A stretch of DNA of 9,474 nucleotides from Marmoricola sp. (GCA_030151765.1 JASLCW010000029.1:1-9474); one strand, 5' to 3'. Numbered from the stretch's first letter, positions 1 through 7,756 are shown. Translations and numbers: made by a program. Notes: a model not told the origin generated them from the letters alone.

Positions 1-1558
1 CTTCGGAATCCAGCGGATCCGGGTCCTCAAGAATGTCGTGGTCCTCGCCGGTGCCGGCGTCGGCGGCGGCTCGCTGGTCTACGCCAACACCCTCTACGAA
101 CCCCAGACCGACGCCTTCTATCGCGACCAGCAGTGGTCGGGCATCACCGACTGGAAGTCCGAGCTGGCGGCGCCGTACGACCAGGCGAAGCGGATGCTCG
201 GGGTGAACCTCAACCCGACCGTCACGCCGGCCGACGAGGTGATGCGCAAGGTTGCCACCGACATGGGCGTCGCGGACAGCTTCCACACCACGCCCGTCGG
301 CGTCTTCTTCGGTCGCGACGGCGCCTGCGAGCCGGGCGTCGAGGTCGAGGATCCCTTCTTCGGTGGCGCCGGACCGCGTCGTACCGGCTGCATCGAGTGT
401 GGCGAGTGCATGACCGGCTGCCGCCACAACGCGAAGAACACCCTCGTGAAGAACTACCTCTACCTGGCCGAGCAAGCGGGCGCCGAGGTGCTGCCGCTGA
501 CGACGGTCACCGGTATCGCCCGGCGTCAGGGCGGCGGGTACGACGTCGCCGTACGTCCGACCGGCAGACGTCGTGGTGCCCGCAGCATCAGTGCCGCCCA
601 TGTGGTGATGGCCGCCGGCACCTGGGGCACGCAAGAGCTCCTGCACCAGATGAAGGAGAGCGGTCGGCTGCCCGAGCTCTCCGACCGACTCGGCTACCTG
701 ACCCGCACCAACTCCGAGGCGATCTGCACGGCCAACACGAAGCTGCGCAGCCGCAAGGACAACGACTTCCATCACGGCGTGGCGATCACCTCGTCCTTCC
801 ACCCCGACGAGGTCACCCACATCGAGCCGGTCCGCTACGGCAACGGCTCCAACCTGATGGCGCTGATGACGACGGTGATGACCGATGGCGGCGGAAGGGT
901 CCCTAGGGTCCTTCGCTGGCTCGGCCAGATCCTGCGCCACCCCGGCAACTTCCTGGCGCTCTACCTCGGGCTCTCGGACTGGTCGAATCGCAGCATCATC
1001 ACGCTGGTCATGCAGACCCGTGACAACTCGATCACGGTGAAGCCGCGGCGGACCCTCTTCCGCCGTATCAAGCTCACCTCCACCCAGGGGCACGGTGAAC
1101 CCAACCCGAGCTGGATCCCCAAGGCCAACGAGGCCACCAGGCGGATGGCCGACGAGATCGGGGGAGCGGCGTACGGCGGCGTCGGCGAGATCTTCGACAT
1201 CCCCATGACCGCGCACTTCCTCGGCGGTTGTGTGATCGGCGCCGACCGCTCTAGTGGTGTGATCGACGCCTACCACCGGGTCTACGGGTACGACGGCCTC
1301 CACGTGGTCGACGGCTCGGCGATCTCCGCCAATCTCGGGGTGAACCCGTCGCTCACCATCACCGCGCAGGCCGAGCGGGCCTTCTCGATGTGGCCCAACA
1401 AGGGCGAGGACGACCGGCGGCCCGCGCTCGGTGAGGACTATCGGCGCATCGAACCGATCGCTCCGGCGAGGCCGGTCGTCCCGGACTTCGCGCCGGCCGC
1501 GCTGCGACTCCCGATCTGGCCTGTCGAGAGGGCCGGGCCCGTGGCGGTCGACGCATGA
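1..1558 (+). CDS. GMC oxidoreductase, cholesterol oxidase (ChoD)-like, 5' partial
   Basis: Partial flavoprotein of the glucose-methanol-choline family; 518 residues are visible, read in frame from base 2. Family members oxidise alcohols using FAD; this ChoD-like branch is usually annotated as cholesterol oxidase (3-beta-hydroxysterol oxidation), though the true substrate of many members is unsettled. The protein enters the window at FGIQRI, followed by the flavin-binding stretch GAGVGGGSLVYANT (about bases 50-93). By comparison with remembered full-length relatives, about 70 N-terminal residues with the Rossmann GxGxxG motif lie upstream. A C-x2-C-x2-C-x3-C cluster is encoded at 389-421. The C-terminal GMC domain is clear: MTAHFLGGC holds the likely catalytic His (1214-1216), and GVNPSLTITA holds the partner Asn (1343-1345). 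A GTG at 38 is internal and not the start. The stop overlaps the yrbEA start by ATGA, so the gene is co-transcribed with the transporter. GMC family assignment is firm; sterol specificity is inferred. Confidence 0.9.
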   Translation, partial: FGIQRIRVLKNVVVLAGAGVGGGSLVYANTLYEPQTDAFYRDQQWSGITDWKSELAAPYDQAKRMLGVNLNPTVTPADEVMRKVATDMGVADSFHTTPVGVFFGRDGACEPGVEVEDPFFGGAGPRRTGCIECGECMTGCRHNAKNTLVKNYLYLAEQAGAEVLPLTTVTGIARRQGGGYDVAVRPTGRRRGARSISAAHVVMAAGTWGTQELLHQMKESGRLPELSDRLGYLTRTNSEAICTANTKLRSRKDNDFHHGVAITSSFHPDEVTHIEPVRYGNGSNLMALMTTVMTDGGGRVPRVLRWLGQILRHPGNFLALYLGLSDWSNRSIITLVMQTRDNSITVKPRRTLFRRIKLTSTQGHGEPNPSWIPKANEATRRMADEIGGAAYGGVGEIFDIPMTAHFLGGCVIGADRSSGVIDAYHRVYGYDGLHVVDGSAISANLGVNPSLTITAQAERAFSMWPNKGEDDRRPALGEDYRRIEPIAPARPVVPDFAPAALRLPIWPVERAGPVAVDA

Positions 1559-2397
1559 CGGACATCTCAGCGCCTTCGTCGGCACCGACAGGGATGTCGG
1601 AGTCGGCACAGAAGATCGCGAAGGACGCGCTGGCGTCGAGCTTCTTCGCCAAGGCGCTCGGCACCTTCGGCGACTTCTACCGCTTCGTCGGCCAGACCTT
1701 TGCGCAGATGTTCACGCGGCGCTTCCAGTTCCGGGAGTTCGTCTCGCAGGCATGGTTCATCACGACCGTCTCGGTGGTGCCGGCGCTGCTGGTGTCCATC
1801 CCCTTCTGCGTGATCATCATCTTCCAGGTCAACCAGCTGCTCATCCAGATCGGCGCGGTCGACCTCGCCGGAGCCGGCGCGGCGGTCGCGGTCGTCCGTG
1901 AGATCGGCCCGATCGTGAGTGTGCTCGTCGTCGCCGGAGCCGGTGCGACGGCCATCTGCGCCGACCTGGGCTCGCGGAAGATCCGCGAGGAGATCGACGC
2001 GATGATCACCCTGGGCATCGATCCGATCGAACGGCTCGTCGTACCGAGGGTCGTGGCGTCGACCCTCGTCGGTATCGCCCTGAACGGCATGGTGAGCGTG
2101 GTCGGCCTGGTGGGCGGCTACTTCTTCTCCGTCGTACTGCAGGGAGCGACGCCGGGTCTCTACCTCGACGACATCACCCTGCTGGTGGGGCTCCCTGACT
2201 TCATCGTCTCCGAGATCAAGGCCGGCGTCTTCGGTCTCCTGGCCGGCCTGACGGCCTGCTTCCTGGGGCTGAACGCCAAGGGCGGCCCGAAGGGTGTTGG
2301 CGACGCGGTGAACCAGACCGTGGTCTTCGCCTTCATGTTGCTCTTCGCCTCCAACAGCGTGATCACGACCGTCTTCCTGAAGCTGATCGGAAAGTAG
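1555..2397 (+). CDS. yrbEA: MlaE/YrbE-family ABC transporter permease, first subunit (YrbE-A)
   Basis: Integral membrane permease of 280 residues, the first of the two YrbE subunits that open every actinobacterial mce operon. It should pair with YrbE-B as the membrane core that receives lipid from the Mce tunnel. About 60 mostly polar or amphipathic residues precede the first hydrophobic segment (about 67-92). Further hydrophobic stretches lie near 110-135, 165-195, 218-240 and 253-277. The family signature is present: REIGPI at 115-120, then EEIDAM at 145-150 followed by LGIDP, the cytoplasmic coupling loop thought to contact the ATPase. GGPKGVGDAV near 243-252 is the second conserved block. 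The ATG overlaps the oxidase stop (ATGA), with only a weak GGCGG at 1543-1547 as ribosome binding site, which fits translational coupling. An internal ATG at 1594 has no better site. The N-terminus seems longer than in mycobacterial YrbE4A. It ends in TAG, unlike the TGA of its neighbours. Confidence 0.95.
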   Translation: MTDISAPSSAPTGMSESAQKIAKDALASSFFAKALGTFGDFYRFVGQTFAQMFTRRFQFREFVSQAWFITTVSVVPALLVSIPFCVIIIFQVNQLLIQIGAVDLAGAGAAVAVVREIGPIVSVLVVAGAGATAICADLGSRKIREEIDAMITLGIDPIERLVVPRVVASTLVGIALNGMVSVVGLVGGYFFSVVLQGATPGLYLDDITLLVGLPDFIVSEIKAGVFGLLAGLTACFLGLNAKGGPKGVGDAVNQTVVFAFMLLFASNSVITTVFLKLIGK

Positions 2398-2402
2398 GGA
2401 CG

Positions 2403-3242
2403 ATGGCTGACTTCGAGGCGAATCGCGTCATGTCCGCACTGGCCGGGCCGGTGCGCGGCATCCGGAACCTGGGCGACCAACTCTCCTTCCACGCCTACGC
2501 CTACTCGCACATCCCGAAGGCGATCAAGCAGTACCGCCGCGAGGTGATCAGGCTGCTCGCCGAGGTGAGCCTCGGCACCGGTGCCCTCGCCCTCATCGGC
2601 GGCACCGTCGTGGTCGTCGGATTCCTTTGCGCGGCAGCGGGGATCGAGGTCGGCCTCGAGGCCTACACGTCCTTCGACAACATCGGCGTCGGTGTCCTGT
2701 CCGGCTTCTTCTCGGCGTACTTCAACACCCGTGAGGTGGCGCCGATCATCGCGGGCGTCGCCTTGACCGCGACGGTGGGCGCGGGTTTCACCGCCCAGAT
2801 CGGGGCGATGCGGGTCAGCGAGGAGATCGACGCCCTCGAGGTGATGGCGGTCCCGCCGGTCGCCTATCTCGTCACCACACGGATCCTGGCCGGGCTGATC
2901 GCCATCGTTCCGCTCTTCGCGGTCGCGGTGATGATGACCTGGCTCGCCACCAAACTCGTCGTCACCGTCGGCTACGGGCAGGCGGTCGGCGACTATCAGC
3001 ACTACTTCTCGACCTTCCTCGTCCCTAGTGACCTCTTCCTGGCCATCGCGAAGGTCCTCCTGATGGGCCTCGTGATCGTCTCGATCTGCTGCTACCACGG
3101 CTTCAAGGCCTCCGGCGGTCCCGCGGGGGTGGGTCGCGCGGTCGGCGCCGCCGTACGGTCGGCCCTGATCTCCACCATGTTCGTCGACCTGGTCTTCGGT
3201 ATCGCCATCTGGGGCGGTCCGTCGGTCCACATCTCGGGGTGA
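2403..3242 (+). CDS. yrbEB: MlaE/YrbE-family ABC transporter permease, second subunit (YrbE-B)
   Basis: Second permease, 279 residues, paralogous to YrbE-A and normally its heterodimer partner. Hydrophobic segments lie near 59-80, 110-130, 155-185, 210-232 and 250-270. The coupling loop reads EEIDALEVMAVPP from residue 140, preceded by NTREVAP (108-114); the C-terminal conserved block is GGPAGVGRAV (238-247). The EEIDALEV form is the canonical MlaE sequence, whereas YrbE-A has EEIDAMITL, so the two subunits are distinct members of the pair and not a recent duplication. It starts 5 bases after the yrbEA stop, the only gap in the operon; GGAAAG at 2389-2394, 8 bases upstream, is the likely ribosome binding site. 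Its TGA stop sits inside the apparent Shine-Dalgarno of mceA. The family and position leave little doubt; the transported lipid cannot be read from the permease. Confidence 0.95.
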   Translation: MADFEANRVMSALAGPVRGIRNLGDQLSFHAYAYSHIPKAIKQYRREVIRLLAEVSLGTGALALIGGTVVVVGFLCAAAGIEVGLEAYTSFDNIGVGVLSGFFSAYFNTREVAPIIAGVALTATVGAGFTAQIGAMRVSEEIDALEVMAVPPVAYLVTTRILAGLIAIVPLFAVAVMMTWLATKLVVTVGYGQAVGDYQHYFSTFLVPSDLFLAIAKVLLMGLVIVSICCYHGFKASGGPAGVGRAVGAAVRSALISTMFVDLVFGIAIWGGPSVHISG

Positions 3243-3243
3243 T
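3236..3243 (+). promoter_or_regulatory. Shine-Dalgarno of mceA, overlapping the yrbEB stop codon
   Basis: GGGGTGAT matches the extended anti-16S complement GAGGTGAT at seven of eight positions and contains the yrbEB TGA. Its GGG core ends 8 bases before ATG 3248, while ATG 3242 and GTG 3239 would lie within or against it. This decides for the 3248 start. It is inferred from sequence only. Confidence 0.55.
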
Positions 3244-3247
3244 GGGG

Positions 3248-4426
3248 ATGTTCGATCGCAAATTCCTCTTCGGGCTCACCTTCATCGGGGTGATCGCCCT
3301 GGTGATCGCCGGCACCGTCGCGGCGTACAAGGGCGTCTTCAGGTCGACCGAGCCGCTGACCGTCGTCTCCGACCGTGCCGGCCTGACACTCGGGAGCGGC
3401 TCGCCGGTCAAGCTGTACGGCGTCCAGGTGGGCAGTGTGAAGTCGGCATCCGTCCGCGGTGACCGCGTGGACGTGAAGCTGGCCATCGACAGCGACCAAC
3501 TGCACAAGATCCCGTCCGGCGTGGTCGCCCAGATCGTGCCGCCCACCGCCTTCGGTGCCAAGTACGTCCAGCTCTCGGTGCCGAAGCAAGCCGCGGACAG
3601 TGCGCCGATCCGGGCCGGCGCCGTCATCGCCTCCGATCACGTCAGCACCGAGATCAACACCGCCTTCGACAACCTCACCAAGGTGCTCAACGCGGCCCGG
3701 CCGAGTCAGGTCAACAATGCCCTGACCGCGCTGGCGACCGCCGTCAACGGCCGCGGCGAACGCATCGGCACCCTGATCACGCAGGTGGACCGCTACCTCG
3801 CCGCCTTCAATCCGTCGCTGGAGCAGCTGAACCGCGACCTGCGCAATGGCCGGGAGACGCTGGACATCTACGACAAGGCGATGCCCTCCATCCTGGCGAC
3901 GGCTGATCATCTGACCACGACCAGCGACACCCTGGTGCGCGAGCAGGCCACGCTGCACGGCTTCCTCGACCAGCTCGACTCGTTCAGCGGCAAGTCGGAC
4001 ACCCTGCTGCGGAGTACCCGCAAGCAGTTGCGCGCCGCGCTCGCGCTGCTGGATCCGGTGGCGCAGACCGTCGCTCGCTATTCGCCCGAACTCCCTTGTG
4101 TGGTCGAGGGTCTGGCGAGTGCGAACAAGCTGGCCGAGAGGGCCGTCGGCGGCACCCATCCGGGCGTCACCACGATCACCCGGATCCAGCCGGGCCGGGC
4201 GCCGTACTCCTATCCGCGCAATGCGCCGGTCATCGGGGACAACCGCGGACCGGGTTGTTACGGACTGCCCTATGTGACGCAGGCGGAGGCGGAGCAGCCC
4301 GCGCCGACCTTCCTCACCGGTGCCAACCCGTACGCCGGCCCGCAGCCGAGTCCGCCCGAGAAGCTGGCCACCACCTTCTTCGGGACCCTCGCCGGACTGC
4401 TCAACGTGGTGGGAGGGGGCCGATGA
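3248..4426 (+). CDS. mceA: MCE family protein MceA
   Basis: Substrate-tunnel subunit A, 392 residues from the chosen ATG. Its short cytoplasmic tip MFDRK leads into one membrane anchor (about residues 7-27). The MCE domain follows at about 34-112, with the hallmark GVQVGSVKS and the pore-loop segment TAFGAKYVQLS (from about 100). A long helical region, about 135-280, is expected to build the extended tunnel outside the membrane. The C-terminal part has the MceA-type blocks YSPELPCVVEGL and GPGCYGLP. These carry the protein's only two cysteines (284 and 337), a likely disulfide pair. The end is PPEKLATTFFGTLAGLLNVVGGGR in outline: a hydrophobic, glycine-ended tail. Three starts are possible: GTG 3239, ATG 3242 (overlapping the yrbEB stop) and ATG 3248. 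I prefer 3248 because GGGGTGAT at 3236-3243 resembles the GGAGGTGAT consensus at the right distance. The length is close to remembered Mce4A (about 400). Confidence 0.93.
   Translation: MFDRKFLFGLTFIGVIALVIAGTVAAYKGVFRSTEPLTVVSDRAGLTLGSGSPVKLYGVQVGSVKSASVRGDRVDVKLAIDSDQLHKIPSGVVAQIVPPTAFGAKYVQLSVPKQAADSAPIRAGAVIASDHVSTEINTAFDNLTKVLNAARPSQVNNALTALATAVNGRGERIGTLITQVDRYLAAFNPSLEQLNRDLRNGRETLDIYDKAMPSILATADHLTTTSDTLVREQATLHGFLDQLDSFSGKSDTLLRSTRKQLRAALALLDPVAQTVARYSPELPCVVEGLASANKLAERAVGGTHPGVTTITRIQPGRAPYSYPRNAPVIGDNRGPGCYGLPYVTQAEAEQPAPTFLTGANPYAGPQPSPPEKLATTFFGTLAGLLNVVGGGR
4411..4419 (+). promoter_or_regulatory. Shine-Dalgarno of mceB
   Basis: The purine run GGGAGGGGG lies inside the last codons of mceA and ends just before ATG 4423. 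It supports that ATG over upstream in-frame starts (for example at 4096) that lie deep inside mceA and encode an unrelated arginine- and glycine-rich stretch. Confidence 0.7.
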
Positions 4427-5511
4427 GCACCGCGACCGACAACGACACCGAGAAGGCCGAGCAGCTGGAGGGGCCCAAGGTCAGCCGGGTCCGCAGGCAG
4501 CAACGCCGCGACCTGGTCAGCCTGACGATCTTCGTGATCGTCTCGGCGATCTTCATCTACTGGCTCGGCGCGGTGATGTCGGCGAGCCGCCCGGGCTCCT
4601 ATCAGCACTACAAGGCCGTCTTCAACGACATCTCGGGCCTCGCCGTCGGGGACCAAGTGCGCATCGCCGGTGCCGACGTGGGCAAGGTCGAGTCGATCAA
4701 GGTGCGCCCCGACTCGACCGTGCTGGTGAGCTTCGGCGTCCGACCGGGCAATGATCTGAACTCGTCGACGCGCGCGACCATCCAGTACAAGAACCTCATC
4801 GGCGACCGCGACCTGCTGCTCACCCGGCCGAATGCCAACGCGGCCGCGCTGCCGGCGGGCTCGACGATCCCGGTGCAGAACACCCAGGCGGCACTCGATC
4901 TCGACACCCTCCTCAACGGCTTCCAGCCGCTCTTCCAGGGACTGAACCCGAGTCAGATCAATGCGCTCTCCGGACAGCTGGTCGCCGTAATGCAGGGGCA
5001 GGGGAGTGCGGTGCGCACGCTGGTGTCGACGGTCGGCAGCTTCACCACGGCGATCGGCAACCGTGAACAGCTGATCACCTCGGTGATCGACAACCTCAAC
5101 TCGGTGCTCGGCACCGTCGACTCCCGCCGCGGTACGACGGGCCAGCTGATCAGTCAGCTCGACGACTTGGTCAGCGGACTCGACAGGCAGGACACCCAGG
5201 TGCTCGACGCATCGGCCAGGATCGACGGTTTCGCGGGCAGGGCAGCCGATCTGCTGCGCAATTCGCGACGTTCGCTCAATCCGGACCTGCGCGAGCTCGG
5301 CGCCACCGCTCGCGGCCTGAACAGCCGGGCAAGTGTCCTCGACGCGCTGCTCGCGCAACTGCCCAAGCATTACGCGAAGATCCAGAACACCGCGTCGTAC
5401 GGCAACTTCTTCGACTTCTTCCTCTGTGGTGTGCGCGTGACCCTGAGCGGTTCGGGCTCGCAGACGCTGCAGACCCCGTGGATCATCAGTGACGTCTCGA
5501 GGTGCAAGTGA
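4423..5511 (+). CDS. mceB: MCE family protein MceB
   Basis: Tunnel subunit B, 362 residues. A charged cytoplasmic N-terminus of about 30 residues, ending in RVRRQQRRD, precedes a single membrane anchor (about 31-52); the positive charge before it predicts an N-in, C-out topology. The MCE domain spans about 59-135, with hallmark GADVGKVES and pore-loop segment NLIGDRDLLLT (124-134). The helical region runs from about 160 to 315 and is rich in heptad-like leucine spacing. The C-terminus carries the MceB-type block TASYGNFFDFFLCGV and ends SRCK. Cys335 and Cys361 are the only cysteines and probably pair. The ATG overlaps the mceA stop by ATGA and is backed by a strong purine-rich ribosome binding site. 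The length is close to remembered Mce4B (about 350). MceB assignment rests on operon position and on this C-terminal block. Confidence 0.94.
   Translation: MSTATDNDTEKAEQLEGPKVSRVRRQQRRDLVSLTIFVIVSAIFIYWLGAVMSASRPGSYQHYKAVFNDISGLAVGDQVRIAGADVGKVESIKVRPDSTVLVSFGVRPGNDLNSSTRATIQYKNLIGDRDLLLTRPNANAAALPAGSTIPVQNTQAALDLDTLLNGFQPLFQGLNPSQINALSGQLVAVMQGQGSAVRTLVSTVGSFTTAIGNREQLITSVIDNLNSVLGTVDSRRGTTGQLISQLDDLVSGLDRQDTQVLDASARIDGFAGRAADLLRNSRRSLNPDLRELGATARGLNSRASVLDALLAQLPKHYAKIQNTASYGNFFDFFLCGVRVTLSGSGSQTLQTPWIISDVSRCK
5499..5503 (+). promoter_or_regulatory. Shine-Dalgarno of mceC
   Basis: GAGGT in the last codons of mceB sits 7 bases before ATG 5511. It favours that ATG over the in-frame GTG at 5502, which would overlap the site itself and add only three residues (M-Q-V). 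Confidence 0.65.
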
Positions 5512-6506
5512 TGGCGCGCGTCCGGAAGAACAAGCTGCCCAGTCCGGTGCTCGGTCTCATCGGCACCCTAGTGATCATCCTCGTGCTGGTCGCCAGCATG
5601 AACTTCGACCATCTGCCGCTGCTGCGCAACGACAACACGATCACCGTGCAGTTCCCGGAGGCGGCCGGGCTCAAGGCCAATGACGAGGTCCGTGTCTCCG
5701 GGGCCAAGGTGGGCAAGGTCGACTCGGTCCGCCTCGACCGCGGCAAGGTGCTCGCGACCCTTGCCCTCGACTCCGATGCGCCCCGGCTGGGCAGCACGAC
5801 CCGAGCCGACATCGTCACCGTGACCCTGCTCGGTCGCATGGCCGTGCAGCTGGTGCCGTCGGGAACGGGGGAGTTGCGCCACGGCTCGCTGATCCCGCTC
5901 GAGCGCACGACCGCGCCGTACGACATCAACAGCGACCTCAACCAGCTGACCGACAAGTCCGCGTCGATCGACAAGGCTGCGCTGTCGAATGCACTGCGCA
6001 CCGTGTCCGACTCCTTCGCCCAGACGCCCGGCGATGTGCGCGCCGCTCTCACCGGTGTCGAGAAGCTCGCGAACGCCGTTGGTAAGAACGACACCTCCCT
6101 CCAGTCGTTGTTGCAGCGGGCCGGCCGGGTGACCGGCGTACTGGACTCGCACAATGCGCGGATCACCTCACTGCTGAAGTCCGGTGACTCGCTGCTCAGC
6201 CAGCTGGATGCCCGCCAGCAGGTGGTCGTCGATCTCCTGCACAGCGCCAATCAGCTCGGCGCGCAGCTGCGAGCGGTGCTTTCCGAGAACGACAAGGTCA
6301 CCACGCCGGCCCTCACGCAGCTCAACAAGGTGATCGCTCAGCTGAACCGCAACAAGGCGAATCTGCAGCAGACGATCACCGGGCTGCGCAACTATGCGAC
6401 GGCCTTCAACGAGGCGATCTCCACTGGCCCCTTCTTCGACGCCTTCATCCAGAACCTCACCTCGCCGGGGACCCTGGCGCCGATCCTCTCGGGGGCACTG
6501 CAATGA
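5511..6506 (+). CDS. mceC: MCE family protein MceC
   Basis: Tunnel subunit C, 331 residues, the shortest complete Mce protein here. A basic tip (MARVRKNK) precedes one membrane anchor (about 11-30). The MCE domain covers about 41-118, with hallmark GAKVGKVDS and pore-loop segment TLLGRMAVQLV (105-115). The helical region, about 140-300, has many leucines and glutamines in coiled-coil-like spacing. It ends with TGPFFDAFIQNLTSP and LSGALQ, directly after the helices. It lacks the long proline-rich tail of some mycobacterial MceC proteins and is nearer in size to remembered Mce4C (about 357). It contains no cysteine at all, unlike subunits A, B, D and E. The ATG shares its A with the mceB stop (TGATG), so translation is probably coupled. 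Confidence 0.94.
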   Translation: MARVRKNKLPSPVLGLIGTLVIILVLVASMNFDHLPLLRNDNTITVQFPEAAGLKANDEVRVSGAKVGKVDSVRLDRGKVLATLALDSDAPRLGSTTRADIVTVTLLGRMAVQLVPSGTGELRHGSLIPLERTTAPYDINSDLNQLTDKSASIDKAALSNALRTVSDSFAQTPGDVRAALTGVEKLANAVGKNDTSLQSLLQRAGRVTGVLDSHNARITSLLKSGDSLLSQLDARQQVVVDLLHSANQLGAQLRAVLSENDKVTTPALTQLNKVIAQLNRNKANLQQTITGLRNYATAFNEAISTGPFFDAFIQNLTSPGTLAPILSGALQ

Positions 6507-7756
6507 GTGAGCCAGTGACCGACGAGTCCGAGGTCGTCGACGAAGGCAGCCTGGTCGCCCGCGTGTTCACCCCGCGCCGGATCGCCCTCCTGGTCGTGCT
6601 GGCGCTGGCCATCGGCGGCTGGATGATCTTCAAGAGCGCAACGCAGACCACGGTGTCGGCGTACTTCACCAACAGCACCGGCCTGTACGTCGGCGACGAC
6701 GTCCGCGTGCTCGGCGTGAAGGTCGGCAAGGTGACCTCGATCGAGCCCAAGGGCACCAAGGTGCTGGTGAAGATGACGGTCGACTCCGACGAGCCGATCC
6801 CGTCCGATGCCAAGGCCGCGATCGTGGCGCCGACCCTGGTCAGCGGACGCTTCGTGCAGTTCAGCCCCGCCTGGACCTCCGGCCCGCAGCTTCACGACGG
6901 CGCCGTTCTCGGCACCGACCGGACGACGATCCCGGTCTCCTTCGACGGGGTGAAGCAGGAGCTCAGCGATCTCTCCGTCGCGCTCGGCCCCGGCAGCGAC
7001 GGCAAGCCGGGTTCGCTGGCGCAGGCGATCACGACTCTGGACGCCAACCTCAAGGCCGGTGACGGCAGTCAGTTGCGGCGCTCGATCGCCTCATTGCGCT
7101 CCGCGGCCAACACCCTGTCGGACGGCCGCAGCGATCTCTTCACGACCGTGCACAACCTCGACTCCTTCACCCGCAACCTCGCGGTCAGTGATGGCGCGGT
7201 CAAGGGCTTCACGCAGGAACTGGCGAATGTCGGCCAGGTCCTGGACTCCAACCGGAATTCGATGACCGCTGCGGTGACCTCGCTGGGCGCCGCGCTGAAG
7301 GAGACGCGTACCTTCATCGCCCACAACCGCAAGGCGATCCGCACGTCGATCAATGGTGCGGACAAGCTGACCGCGACGCTCGACTCACGTGCCAATGAGC
7401 TGGCCGGCGTACTGCACGTTGCGCCGACGGCGCTCTCGAATCTCTACAACATCATCGAGAACCAGGCGCTCACCGCGCGCGCTTCGCTGACCAACCTCGA
7501 CAGCGTCGCCCAACTCGTCTGTGGTGCACTGCTCGGCGTCGGCGGTACGGCGGCGCAGTGTCAGACCGCACTGCAGCCGCTGCTCCAGACACTCGGCCTG
7601 GATCGCGTGCCCGGAGTCAGTTCGGTGAAGCCCGCTCCGTCCGGAGGTACCAGTACGCCGTCCGCCGCCACGCCGCCGACCGCGTCCAATCCGCTGTCGG
7701 GCGTGACCGGACTCCTCGACGGTGTTCTCGGCGGACTGCTGGGAGGCCACCGATGA
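6503..7756 (+). CDS. mceD: MCE family protein MceD
   Basis: Tunnel subunit D, 417 residues. An acidic N-terminal tip (about residues 1-15) is followed by basic FTPRR and a membrane anchor (about 27-44). The MCE domain spans about 49-123, with hallmark GVKVGKVTS. Its pore-loop segment is TLVSGRFVQFS (111-121), where Ser replaces the Gly seen in the other subunits. The helical region runs about 150-335. Cys340 and Cys353, the only cysteines, flank a short glycine-rich loop (CGALLGVGGTAAQC). A disordered Pro/Ser/Thr linker (about 377-397) then leads to a hydrophobic glycine-rich end, GLLDGVLGGLLGGHR. The start is ATG 6503, overlapping the mceC stop (ATGA), with GGGGG at 6491-6495 as a probable ribosome binding site. 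The tail is much shorter than in mycobacterial Mce1D. Confidence 0.94.
   Translation: MSEPVTDESEVVDEGSLVARVFTPRRIALLVVLALAIGGWMIFKSATQTTVSAYFTNSTGLYVGDDVRVLGVKVGKVTSIEPKGTKVLVKMTVDSDEPIPSDAKAAIVAPTLVSGRFVQFSPAWTSGPQLHDGAVLGTDRTTIPVSFDGVKQELSDLSVALGPGSDGKPGSLAQAITTLDANLKAGDGSQLRRSIASLRSAANTLSDGRSDLFTTVHNLDSFTRNLAVSDGAVKGFTQELANVGQVLDSNRNSMTAAVTSLGAALKETRTFIAHNRKAIRTSINGADKLTATLDSRANELAGVLHVAPTALSNLYNIIENQALTARASLTNLDSVAQLVCGALLGVGGTAAQCQTALQPLLQTLGLDRVPGVSSVKPAPSGGTSTPSAATPPTASNPLSGVTGLLDGVLGGLLGGHR
7741..7746 (+). promoter_or_regulatory. Shine-Dalgarno of mceE
   Basis: GGGAGG, 6 bases before ATG 7753, is the clearest ribosome binding site in the operon. It fixes the start immediately before a textbook lipoprotein signal peptide. 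An in-frame upstream start at 7558 lies inside mceD and would destroy that signal. Confidence 0.8.

Noticed and set aside
38..40. GTG at 38 as the start of the oxidase
   Set aside because: The frame is open to the left edge and encodes conserved FGIQRI residues; a start here would remove the Rossmann motif and split the flavin-binding block.
389..421. Separate ferredoxin gene at the cysteine cluster
   Set aside because: The cysteines lie within the continuous oxidase frame with no start or stop around them; ChoD-like proteins appear to contain the same block.
133..906. Plus-strand open frame (257 codons) inside the oxidase
   Set aside because: Out-of-frame Arg/Gly-rich translation; the GMC motifs are in the other frame across the same bases.
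2160..3230. Minus-strand open frame (356 codons) opposite both permeases
   Set aside because: Very rich in Asp, Arg and His, typical of the reverse complement of hydrophobic membrane genes; no family resemblance.
3092..4159. Long minus-strand open frame (355 codons) opposite yrbEB and mceA
   Set aside because: Antisense shadow: the translation is Arg-, Gly- and Asp-rich without domain signal, and the plus strand has clear MceA and YrbE motifs over the same bases.
4096..4422. N-terminal extension of mceB starting inside mceA
   Set aside because: The added residues are Arg/Gly-rich frame shadow of mceA; ATG 4423 has a strong ribosome binding site and precedes a normal MceB N-terminus.
4270..5370. 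Long minus-strand open frame (366 codons) opposite mceA and mceB
   Set aside because: Low-complexity composition caused by GC-rich third positions of mceB; no recognisable motif.
7558..7752. N-terminal extension of mceE starting inside mceD
   Set aside because: It would bury the lipoprotein signal peptide and lipobox that begin at ATG 7753.
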